7,353 nucleotides of DNA, taken from an archaeon. GTDB taxonomy: Archaea; Thermoproteota; Nitrososphaeria; Nitrososphaerales; Gagatemarchaeaceae. Location: assembly GCA_021822995.1 (NCBI GenBank), contig JAKAPN010000051.1, forward strand, positions 1-7,353, written 5' to 3'. Numbering within the stretch: the stretch's first letter is position 1; every line of letters starts with the position of its first letter. Shown here piece after piece: positions 1 through 5,716 of the stretch. Both the position numbers and the translations under genes were made by a program. A model generated the notes under the pieces. It was not told where the DNA came from, searched no databases, and saw only the letters and a list, made by a program, of their open reading frames with translations.

Positions 1-1
1 G

Positions 2-103
2 AAGGAATATGCCTGCGCGACGTGCGGGGCGAAGTTCGACGCCCAAGCCAAGCTCGACGAGCACGGCAAGGCGCATGTGGCCCCGGAGACGGTAACCAAG
101 TAG
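2..103 (+). CDS. C-terminal end of a small C2H2 zinc-finger protein (5' end outside window)
   Basis: Reading from base 2, 33 residues are open before TAG at 101-103. They contain a textbook C2H2 finger: Cys-x2-Cys, twelve residues, His-x3-His (CATC, then HGKAH), with a Phe in the first half as in classical fingers. The protein ends eight residues after the last His. The fold should bind one zinc ion, and such fingers usually contact DNA, RNA or protein. Small single-finger proteins of this kind are frequent in archaea and mostly uncharacterised. The upstream part is missing, so total length, further domains and the specific role cannot be judged. It lies 52 bases ahead of the next gene on the same strand, so cotranscription is possible but unproven. 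Confidence 0.7.
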   Translation, partial: KEYACATCGAKFDAQAKLDEHGKAHVAPETVTK

Positions 104-120
104 CCAGCCGACTTCAGCAA

Positions 121-132
121 AGTTTACGATTG
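121..132 (+). promoter_or_regulatory. possible weak TATA-like element upstream of the PEP mutase-family gene
   Basis: The most A/T-rich stretch in the 52-base gap (AGTTTACGATTG) is centred about 30 bases before the ATG at 156. That distance fits an archaeal TATA box serving a leaderless or nearly leaderless transcript. No good Shine-Dalgarno sequence precedes the ATG, which is consistent. The match to a TATA consensus is poor. Confidence 0.25.
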
Positions 133-155
133 GGCTCTGCGCGCCAGCTGCAGGC

Positions 156-995
156 ATGGACCAACATGAGAAGGCCGAGGCGTTCCGCGAGTTGCACGAC
201 CGACGGAGCGTGCTGGTTCTCCCGAACGCATGGGATGTCCCAAGCGCCAGGGTCTTCGAAGACGAGGGCTTCGCGGCTGTAGCCACCTCCAGCGCAGGGA
301 TGTTGGTCTCCCTCGGCTATCCTGACGGGGAGGGAATCCCTCATGGAGAGTTCGTTTCGGCTGTAGAGAGGATTGCCCGCGTGCTCTCTATCCCCCTCAG
401 CGTAGACGTCGTGGGAGGCTTCGGTGACGGCCCCGAAGGGGTCGCAAGGAGCGTGAAGGCAGTCGTCAAGGCAGGCGCGGTCGGAATAAACATCGAGGAT
501 TTCGTCCATGTCACAAAGAAGCTCATCCCAGTAAGGGAGCAGGTGGCGAGATTGAAGGCGCTGACCAAGCTCCGAGACGCTGGAAGGGCCAGGTTCGTGA
601 TCAATGCGAGGACTGACGCATTAAGGTTCTTTGCCGGAGACGATGGAGAAAGGCTGGATGAGGCGATAAGGAGGGCCGAGGCATACAGGGACGTCGGAGT
701 CGACTGCGTCTACCCTATGGGGCTGACGGATGCCGCTTCGATCTCCAAGTTCGTGAAGGCCCTCGATTTTCCCACCAATGTGATGATCAGGAAGGGCCTG
801 CCAACCGTCCCGGAGTTGAAGAAGCTGGGGGTCGCCAGGGTGAGCTTCGGACCCAGTGCGTCGTATGCCGCCATGGGACTCCTGAAGCGCGCCTCGCGAG
901 AAGTCATGGGCCGTGGGACGTATGGAAGCCTCCTCGATGAGGCGATTACTTTCGACGAGCTTAACGCCCTAGCGGTGCCCAAGAAGGCAGTTTAG
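156..995 (+). CDS. PEP phosphonomutase / isocitrate lyase superfamily enzyme (COG2513-like)
   Basis: The 279-residue protein fits the single-domain TIM-barrel PEP mutase/isocitrate lyase family, whose members make or break C-C or P-C bonds in small carboxylic acids, normally with Mg2+. Visible family blocks are LPNAWD (22-27), TSSAGML followed by GYPDGE (44-59, with the metal-site Asp57), VDVVGGFGD (83-91), GAVGINIED (107-115, with Glu114) and INARTDAL (149-156). Asp84 is present, but the second acidic residue of the usual D-x-D/E pair is Val86. The Cys of the lyase KKCGH motif is absent (KKL at 121-123), so a classical isocitrate or methylisocitrate lyase is unlikely. Hydrolase, mutase or carboxyphosphonate-type roles stay open, and the substrate is unknown. 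The start is the first ATG and leaves a normal N-terminus. The 3' end overlaps the convergent CBS protein gene by four bases. Confidence 0.87.
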   Translation: MDQHEKAEAFRELHDRRSVLVLPNAWDVPSARVFEDEGFAAVATSSAGMLVSLGYPDGEGIPHGEFVSAVERIARVLSIPLSVDVVGGFGDGPEGVARSVKAVVKAGAVGINIEDFVHVTKKLIPVREQVARLKALTKLRDAGRARFVINARTDALRFFAGDDGERLDEAIRRAEAYRDVGVDCVYPMGLTDAASISKFVKALDFPTNVMIRKGLPTVPELKKLGVARVSFGPSASYAAMGLLKRASREVMGRGTYGSLLDEAITFDELNALAVPKKAV

Positions 996-1966
996 ACCTT
1001 CACGCCCAGGAGCCTCTCGAGGATGTCCGAGAGGGTGATCATGCCGACGAACTTCCCTTCCTCGAAGACGAACGCTATGGTAGCCGCTGCATCCTGCATC
1101 TTGTCGATCACCGTCGCCAGGCCGTCGTCTACAGACACTCTGGCAGGCTGGATGGTGTAGTCGTGTATCTTCGAGTCCATTTGGTTCTGCGAGACCGCTT
1201 TGGAGATAGTCCTCATGGTGACGGCCCCGATGTACACTCCCCTCTTCGCGTCGTACACCGGCATCCTCGGATGGTTCGACTCGCCGATCGCCTTTAGCGC
1301 GTCTAGGACGGTAGCCTCGCTGTCGACAGACACTATCTCGGCGGCGGGGGTCAGGGCGTCGAAGGCGTTCTGCTTCGATGATGCGAGGGCGGTCCTGAGA
1401 AGCCGCCCTGCGTCTGGCTCGATGTGCCCAGACCTCTCGAGCATGGTCACCACGTCTTCAAACTCCGAAGCGAGGTCTACCTTCCTGTAGCCAGGCTTCC
1501 CGACCAACATCTCTGACAACCTCCGGGCGATGTTGGCAAGCGGGACTGCTATGGGAGAAAGGATGGTCATAGCGACCTTGGTGGATCGGGCGAGGGCGAG
1601 AGACATCCTGAGCGCGTTTTCTATGCCGATGGCCTTGGGGAGAAGGTAGAGCAACGTCATTATGACGAAGGAACCAAGGATCGCGTCGTACACCCACCCG
1701 ATGGGTCCGAATGTGTCTGAAAGTATCAGCCCGATGGTAGTCGCCAGCACCACGTTAGCGATTGTATCGACGAAGGTGGTGACGCTGACCAGCTTTGTCT
1801 TCTCGCTGACTATCTCCAAAGCCGTGGTGGCTGCGGATGAGCTGTCACCGATCGACGAAGTTAGAGAGAGCGGCCGCAGGGTCAGATATGTCGCTTCCAC
1901 CAGCGAAGTCCAGAACGAGATGAATACTGCGATGGAAAGGGATGCGTAGACTATGGCAGGAACCAA
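992..1966 (-). CDS. DUF21 (CNNM/CorC-like) membrane protein with two CBS domains
   Basis: 324 residues. The N-terminal half (about 5-150) is hydrophobic, with membrane segments near 5-27, 60-82, 92-113 and 130-148. It carries DUF21-like signatures: SLVEATYLTL (21-30) and LPKAIG (109-114). A charged linker follows, then two CBS repeats: CBS1 about 204-259 (HPRMPVYDAKRG, GAVTMRTI) and CBS2 about 270-322 (FVFEEGKFVGMITLSDILERLL). CNNM/CorC relatives are linked to Mg2+ and other cation transport, and their CBS pairs bind adenine nucleotides; transport here is inferred. The protein stops right after CBS2, so the CorC_HlyC domain of many bacterial relatives is missing. The usual Glu three residues before the conserved Pro-Lys appears to be Tyr107. 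The start is TTG: an in-frame stop lies ten codons upstream and the next Met is far inside. It follows the UMP kinase gene by 22 bases, probably in one operon. Confidence 0.82.
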   Translation of the reverse strand: MVPAIVYASLSIAVFISFWTSLVEATYLTLRPLSLTSSIGDSSSAATTALEIVSEKTKLVSVTTFVDTIANVVLATTIGLILSDTFGPIGWVYDAILGSFVIMTLLYLLPKAIGIENALRMSLALARSTKVAMTILSPIAVPLANIARRLSEMLVGKPGYRKVDLASEFEDVVTMLERSGHIEPDAGRLLRTALASSKQNAFDALTPAAEIVSVDSEATVLDALKAIGESNHPRMPVYDAKRGVYIGAVTMRTISKAVSQNQMDSKIHDYTIQPARVSVDDGLATVIDKMQDAAATIAFVFEEGKFVGMITLSDILERLLGVKV

Positions 1967-1988
1967 TGCTGGTATCTCTTTGCTAGGC

Positions 1989-2657
1989 TCACGTCACTGT
2001 GGTCCCGATCTTCTCGCCACGGACTGCCTTGATGACCCCCTTCGCGTCGGATCCGTTGAGCACCACGAGCCTGATCCGGGAGTCGGTCAGATGGGCGACA
2101 GCTACAGGGTCCACTATGCTGTGTATCCCTGGCTTGTGCGAACCGCCGAGAATCTCCTTCATCTTTTCGAATGTGATCTTCTCCAGTTTCTTCGCCTTCT
2201 TATTGACCCGTGGGTCCGCCGTGTAGATTCCATTCTGGTCTGACGCCTTGACCAGCAGGTCTGCCCGCCATCTCTGGGCAACCATGGCTGCCACCGTGTC
2301 TGTGGTGATGCCTGGCTTGAGGCCGCCCATTACCGCAACCCGGTTCCTCGCCAGCCTCTGGAGCATGCCATCGATCGAAGTGGGGACGCTGCTCACCCCT
2401 CCTAGCTTCATCGCGACCAGCCTGGCGTTGAGCCTGGAGGCGTGAATGGCAACGGTGTCCTGCTGATAGGGAGACAGCCCCATCTTAGAGGCAGACCTGA
2501 TGTACTCCCGGGCGACTTGGCCGCCACCGACGACTACCGCGACGAAGTTCCCTTCATAGTTCAGGTCGGATATCACGTCTGCATACTCGTTCACGATTTC
2601 TGCCGAAGGGGGAGATCCCAGAACCGAACCCCCTATCCTGAGCACTACCTTCAACAC
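1989..2657 (-). CDS. pyrH: UMP kinase, archaeal type
   Basis: 222 residues, the usual size for archaeal UMP kinase, a cytoplasmic enzyme that phosphorylates UMP to UDP with ATP in pyrimidine nucleotide synthesis. It belongs to the amino acid kinase fold, not the NMP kinase fold. Motifs in order are GGS (9-11), VVVGGGQVAREYI (41-53), DTVAIHASRLNA (67-78), GGLKPGITTDTVAA (111-124), the nucleotide-side segment ADLLVKASDQNGIYTADP (132-149), IVDP (181-184) and a short C-terminus ending GTTVT. The initial strand has Arg7 before the Gly-Gly-Ser. Isopentenyl phosphate kinase and acetylglutamate kinase share the fold, but the TTDTVAA and SRLNA blocks favour UMP kinase. The GTG start is supported by a GGAG seven bases upstream. 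It is the first gene of a likely two-gene operon with the CBS membrane protein and is divergent from aRF1. Confidence 0.9.
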   Translation of the reverse strand: MLKVVLRIGGSVLGSPPSAEIVNEYADVISDLNYEGNFVAVVVGGGQVAREYIRSASKMGLSPYQQDTVAIHASRLNARLVAMKLGGVSSVPTSIDGMLQRLARNRVAVMGGLKPGITTDTVAAMVAQRWRADLLVKASDQNGIYTADPRVNKKAKKLEKITFEKMKEILGGSHKPGIHSIVDPVAVAHLTDSRIRLVVLNGSDAKGVIKAVRGEKIGTTVT

Positions 2658-2664
2658 TACACCA

Positions 2665-2668
2665 CTCC
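2665..2668 (-). promoter_or_regulatory. ribosome binding site of the UMP kinase gene
   Basis: On the minus strand GGAG lies seven bases before the GTG at 2657. This spacing supports GTG as the start over the adjacent TTG at 2654. Confidence 0.6.
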
Positions 2669-2691
2669 GCAGGTTGTTGTTGTGTGATAGC

Positions 2692-2700
2692 TTTTATAAA
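2692..2700. promoter_or_regulatory. palindromic TATA box shared by divergent UMP kinase and aRF1 genes
   Basis: TTTTATAAA is the strongest TATA element in the window, and its inner TTTATAAA (2693-2700) reads the same on both strands. Leftward, initiation about 26 bases away would fall near 2670, giving a leader of about 13 bases that contains the GGAG site. Rightward, initiation would fall near 2723, about five bases before the ATG of the 13-codon leader ORF and about 65 bases before the aRF1 TTG. It lies in the 130-base spacer 2658-2787. No other TATA-like sequence there is as good. Confidence 0.6.
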
Positions 2701-2727
2701 TGGGTGAGGGCGATTTTTACCATCGGA

Positions 2728-2769
2728 ATGCCTGCTGCCTCGGTCTCAGACGCTGTTTCTCCGTCCTGA
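2728..2769 (+). other. possible 13-codon leader ORF upstream of, and in frame with, aRF1
   Basis: ATG at 2728 opens MPAASVSDAVSPS and closes at TGA (2767-2769), followed by C. The frame is the same as aRF1: ATG and the aRF1 TTG are exactly 20 codons apart, with no other stop between. The TATA element 31 bases upstream would place transcription initiation close to this ATG, so it could be translated from a near-leaderless 5' end. Whether it is translated is unknown; a chance ATG is a serious alternative. Confidence 0.25.
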
Positions 2770-2772
2770 CGC

Positions 2773-2777
2773 AGGAG
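2773..2777 (+). promoter_or_regulatory. probable ribosome binding site of aRF1
   Basis: AGGAG lies ten bases before the TTG start at 2788, a slightly long but acceptable spacing. It falls just past the UGA of the leader ORF, so ribosomes terminating there would sit over or next to it. Confidence 0.45.
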
Positions 2778-2787
2778 TAGCACTGCG

Positions 2788-4032
2788 TTGTCGAAGGCAG
2801 ATTCGGTCAGGTTATACAAGGTCAGGAAGCTCATCTCGGAGCTGAACGACAAGGAAGGGAGGGGGACGGAGTTGGTGTCCCTCTACATACCGCCCAAGAA
2901 GCCGATTCATGAAGCGATAGCCAACCTCCGCGAGGAGTGGGGGACCGCTGGAAACATAAAGTCAGACACGACAAGGAACCACGTACAAGACGCCCTTACG
3001 AAGGCCATGCAACGGCTCAAGCTCTACAAGACGCCCCCAGACACAGGGCTGGTAGTCTTCTCCGGGGCGCTCCCGACGAACGGTCCCGGGAGCGAAGTGG
3101 TCAACGTCTGGGAGATCGTCCCCCCCAAACCAGTCACCCAGTACCTGTACCAGTGTGACGACCATTTCCACGTGGAATGGCTGAGGGATATGCTCAGGGA
3201 TGAGAAGGTCTTCGGGCTCCTCGCTATCGATTCGAGCGACGTGGGGATGGGGATCCTGAGCGGAGGAAGCCTGGAAGTGGTCGACATAATGACCTCGGGT
3301 ATCTCAGGGAAGACGAGGAAGGGAGGCCAATCAGCGAGGCGTTACGAGCGCGGCCGGGAGATGGAGCTGACCTATTTCTTCAACAGAGTGGCTGAACACG
3401 CCACGAGGACATTCATAGACAGCAACAAAATCACGGGGCTCATCGTCGGCGGTCCTGGCCCCACCAAGGAGGAGTTCCTCAAAGGGGGGTACCTCCACTA
3501 CGAGCTGCAGAAGAAGATCGTCGCCGTCCTGGACCTAGGCTACTCGGGCAGGGAAGGGGTCAGAGAGCTCGTTGAAAAGGCAGGGGACATACTCAAGGAC
3601 GTCAGGCTGGTGGAAGAGAAGAGGCTGGTCCAGAAGTTCCTTGGTGAAGTCAACCGGCAGGGTGGGCTCGCGATTTATGGGCTCCCCAGAGTGATCGAAT
3701 CCCTGCACAAGGCGAGCGCCGATGTCGTGCTCGTCTCAGACGACCTTGATATGGTTAGGCTTAGTGCAACCTGCAAGAAATGCGAGACAGTGAAATCTCA
3801 GACCGCTTCCGCCTCGAAGAAGGTCCAAGAGCGTCGAGAGATGGCGGCGGTCCCCTGTGCCAGCTGTGGGGCGGTCGACTACGACTTCTCAGAGACCGAC
3901 ATCGTTGACGTTTTGGAGGAAATGGCGTTCCAAGGGGGGTCTAGGGTCGAAGTGATATCGTCGGGAACAGAAGAGGGGAGCATGTTCAAGACGTTCGGAG
4001 GAGTCGCTGCGCTGCTTCGCTATAGAAACTAG
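2788..4032 (+). CDS. prf1: peptide chain release factor aRF1
   Basis: 414 residues, matching the family's usual length. This cytoplasmic factor reads all three stop codons in the ribosomal A site and triggers hydrolysis of peptidyl-tRNA. The N domain has GRGTELVSLYIPP (24-36), NIKS (56-59) and the YxCxxxF block YQCDDHF (121-127), both used in stop-codon recognition. The M domain has the catalytic GGQ (179-181) in SGKTRKGGQSARRYER. The C domain, which in the family binds the ABCE1/aEF1A-type partners, carries a zinc-type insertion with Cys329/Cys332 and Cys357/Cys360. The start is TTG: the frame is closed by TGA seven codons upstream, an AGGAG precedes it, and about 23 residues before the GRGTEL block is normal for archaeal members. 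The stop is TAG, overlapping the convergent gene by four bases. Nothing essential is missing. Confidence 0.96.
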   Translation: MSKADSVRLYKVRKLISELNDKEGRGTELVSLYIPPKKPIHEAIANLREEWGTAGNIKSDTTRNHVQDALTKAMQRLKLYKTPPDTGLVVFSGALPTNGPGSEVVNVWEIVPPKPVTQYLYQCDDHFHVEWLRDMLRDEKVFGLLAIDSSDVGMGILSGGSLEVVDIMTSGISGKTRKGGQSARRYERGREMELTYFFNRVAEHATRTFIDSNKITGLIVGGPGPTKEEFLKGGYLHYELQKKIVAVLDLGYSGREGVRELVEKAGDILKDVRLVEEKRLVQKFLGEVNRQGGLAIYGLPRVIESLHKASADVVLVSDDLDMVRLSATCKKCETVKSQTASASKKVQERREMAAVPCASCGAVDYDFSETDIVDVLEEMAFQGGSRVEVISSGTEEGSMFKTFGGVAALLRYRN

Positions 4033-5066
4033 GACGCCACGACTGTCTCGACGCTGAGCGTACCGGGACCCATGATGATGACGTAGTAGCTGGTGCCGGC
4101 CGTTATCCCTTTGTTCCCGAAGATGTTGGTTATTGCCCCGGAGTAGCTGAACTGAAGTGCAGAGCCCGACGCCATGGCGTAACCAGACCCTTCCAGGAGG
4201 GATTGGGCCTGGCCGGGCGTCCCGCTTAGGAGGGTGAGTGAGCCATCTGCCTGAAACGCAAAAGCGGCGCCGTTCACCACGGAGCCGAGGGCGAGCGCCT
4301 CGCCGGCGCCCTTTTCGCTCGGGGCGATTACAAGCGCCTGCATCTCCAGCTGGTCCGCCCCGCCGTTTGCGGCAGAGAACGAAAGCGAGTTCGCTGAGAG
4401 CGACAATCCCGAAACGGCCAGGATGGCTGAGCTGGTGGCGTTGGACTCGTACCAGCCATGTCCTTGGAATGGCTCCTTGTGGCCCACCACCTTGGTGGAT
4501 TGGCCTACGTCTGATGAGGGCACCTGAAGGGCCTTCGCTCCGGTAGCTATGGTGAACGAAGGTTGGGACTGGCCCCCGAGGTTGGCCACGGTCGGCTGGA
4601 TGTCGATGAGCGCAGCGGCCGGAGTTGAGGAATTGATCCTGAGTCCGCCCGATATGGGCACTTCCACGTTCCCCGAGCCCATGGACGCGCTGTAGTTTCT
4701 GCCCATGAATTCAACGGAGACATTGGAGATCTTGAACCTCACCTGATTATAGGTGAGGGCGGGTATCGCCCCGCTGGAGATTGTCTGGCTGAGGTTCACC
4801 AGGCCCATGGTGTCGATTGTCCCCTCGCCGGCAATGGGCACCCAGCCCGAATCGCCGAAGCCTACCGCGTGGACTGCGATGCCGGTATAGGTCATGTAAA
4901 CCGCGGTCACGCCGTCTGGTACAGACGGCGGGTCGGTGAGCAGAACCGAAAGTATGCCTGATGCCTGCATGTTCAGGAGCCCCAAGGCAGTACCTGAGAA
5001 TATCATCGCCCCTGCCACCGCGAGGCCGGCAAGCCCGTAAGCGGTGGTCTTGGTTCGAATCTTCAA
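4029..5066 (-). CDS. DUF4382-like exported or membrane-anchored protein
   Basis: 345 residues. A basic N-terminus (MKIRTKTTAYG) is followed by one hydrophobic stretch (about 11-31), giving a signal peptide or N-terminal anchor; there is no lipobox Cys. Residues about 38-180 resemble DUF4382: SVLLTDPPSVPDGVTAVYMTYTG, a Trp-centred turn (W75), then ALTYNQVRFKI (103-113). The C-terminal part (about 210-345) is rich in Ser, Ala and Gly, probably beta-stranded, and not recognised. Five N-x-S/T sequons (Asn 91, 115, 124, 145, 209) and no Cys fit an extracellular, possibly N-glycosylated protein. Function is unknown; a cell-surface or envelope role is inferred. The start is TTG, because an in-frame TAA lies three codons upstream and no earlier start exists. 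It converges on aRF1 and diverges from the membrane winged-helix gene. Confidence 0.75.
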   Translation of the reverse strand: MKIRTKTTAYGLAGLAVAGAMIFSGTALGLLNMQASGILSVLLTDPPSVPDGVTAVYMTYTGIAVHAVGFGDSGWVPIAGEGTIDTMGLVNLSQTISSGAIPALTYNQVRFKISNVSVEFMGRNYSASMGSGNVEVPISGGLRINSSTPAAALIDIQPTVANLGGQSQPSFTIATGAKALQVPSSDVGQSTKVVGHKEPFQGHGWYESNATSSAILAVSGLSLSANSLSFSAANGGADQLEMQALVIAPSEKGAGEALALGSVVNGAAFAFQADGSLTLLSGTPGQAQSLLEGSGYAMASGSALQFSYSGAITNIFGNKGITAGTSYYVIIMGPGTLSVETVVAS

Positions 5067-5123
5067 TCTTTGTTACCCTTGTCTGCCTGTCGTGAGAGGC
5101 ACCCTGCGCGGCATTATCAACCA

Positions 5124-5137
5124 ACGTTTTTGAACGT
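5124..5137. repeat. short inverted repeat around an A/T core, possible divergent promoter or operator
   Basis: ACGTT-tttg-AACGT has 5-base perfect arms with a 4-base spacer. Its core TTTTTGAA (5127-5134) is the best TATA-like sequence in the 104-base divergent spacer 5067-5170. Rightward initiation would fall near 5157, about 14 bases before the GTG at 5171; leftward near 5105, about 39 bases before the TTG at 5066. An overlapping GTGGCCAC palindrome lies at 5142-5149. A dimeric winged-helix regulator could bind here, but this is inference. Confidence 0.35.
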
Positions 5138-5161
5138 GGGGGTGGCCACGCTCTGCAAGCA

Positions 5162-5165
5162 AGGT
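5162..5165 (+). promoter_or_regulatory. probable ribosome binding site of the winged-helix membrane protein
   Basis: AGGT, part of AAGGTCA, lies five bases before GTG at 5171 and can pair with the archaeal 16S 3' end. It supports GTG over the internal ATG at 5231. Confidence 0.4.
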
Positions 5166-5170
5166 CACTC

Positions 5171-5656
5171 GTGAGCGAACCAGCCAGTCAGGGCCCACCC
5201 AAGCCGGAAGCAGAGAAACGTACTCAGGGAATGGTCAATGCCGAATTGAAGGGCAATACGCTTAGGGTATACATATACGCACTGAAGAAGCAAAAGGTGG
5301 GAGTCCGTGAAGTGCAACGCGCGCTCCTCATGTCCAACCCTTCCCTGGCCCAGTACCACCTGAACAAGCTAAGAGAGCTTGGGCTAGTCTCTGAGGTCAA
5401 TGGAGAGTATGAGGTGGTCAGAGAGGTCAAGGTGGATGTGATGAGAGACTTCCTCAGGCTGGGCACCCTGATAGTGCCACGGTTCGTCTTCTACGCCGTG
5501 GTCTTTACTGTCTTCGCCGCCTACCTTACCTTTGCAGGTTACCCGTACTATGAACTCGTTCCTGTCCTTGCCTGGTTCACTGTCCTTCTCCTCGGAGCGG
5601 CTGCCGCATTCTGGTATGAGGCGGCCAGAGCCTGGCGCTCGGTCCCATCTCCCTAG
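5171..5656 (+). CDS. winged-helix DNA-binding protein with two C-terminal membrane segments
   Basis: 161 residues. A polar, proline-rich N-terminus (1-20) precedes a winged-helix domain (about 24-85). The helix-turn-helix reads LRVYIYALKKQKVGVREVQRAL then SLAQYHLNKLREL as the recognition helix, and the wing is GLVSEVNGEYEVV. The repeated pattern of 'S-x-A-Q-Y-H-L-N-K-L' resembles ArsR/MarR-type archaeal regulators. Two hydrophobic helices follow (about 97-122 and 127-147), joined by a short loop, so the DNA-binding domain should be tethered to the inside of the membrane. The ligand and targets are unknown. The adjacent divergent DUF4382-like gene, sharing a spacer with an inverted repeat, is a candidate target together with its own promoter. 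The GTG start is preferred from the upstream AGGT; Met21 (ATG 5231) is an alternative that would keep all domains. Confidence 0.75.
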   Translation: MSEPASQGPPKPEAEKRTQGMVNAELKGNTLRVYIYALKKQKVGVREVQRALLMSNPSLAQYHLNKLRELGLVSEVNGEYEVVREVKVDVMRDFLRLGTLIVPRFVFYAVVFTVFAAYLTFAGYPYYELVPVLAWFTVLLLGAAAAFWYEAARAWRSVPSP

Positions 5657-5675
5657 TTTCAGCGTCACAAAACGG

Positions 5676-5681
5676 TTTTAT
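5676..5681 (+). promoter_or_regulatory. TATA-like element upstream of the TGS GTPase gene
   Basis: TTTTAT is centred about 38 bases before the ATG at 5717, within the 60-base gap after the winged-helix gene. Initiation about 26 bases downstream would leave a leader of about 13 bases. No strong Shine-Dalgarno sequence precedes the ATG. It suggests the GTPase has its own promoter. Confidence 0.4.
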
Positions 5682-5716
5682 CCGCCGAGCCCTCCTGAAG
5701 GGATTGGCGAAACGCG

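Noticed and set aside
114..509. 131-codon minus-strand open frame over the start of the PEP mutase-family gene
   Set aside because: No motif, no promoter or ribosome site, and it opposes conserved enzyme blocks.
2767..2769. UGA upstream of aRF1 read as selenocysteine
   Set aside because: The residues around it are outside the conserved protein, no SECIS-like structure was evident, and the family N-terminus is complete from the TTG at 2788.
2691..2787. RF2-style programmed frameshift controlling aRF1
   Set aside because: The upstream ORF and aRF1 are in the same frame, so a frameshift would not join them; only readthrough or reinitiation remains possible.
4238..4546. 102-codon arginine-rich plus-strand open frame
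   Set aside because: Arg/Pro-rich composition is the expected antisense shadow of the Ser/Ala/Gly-rich DUF4382-like gene.
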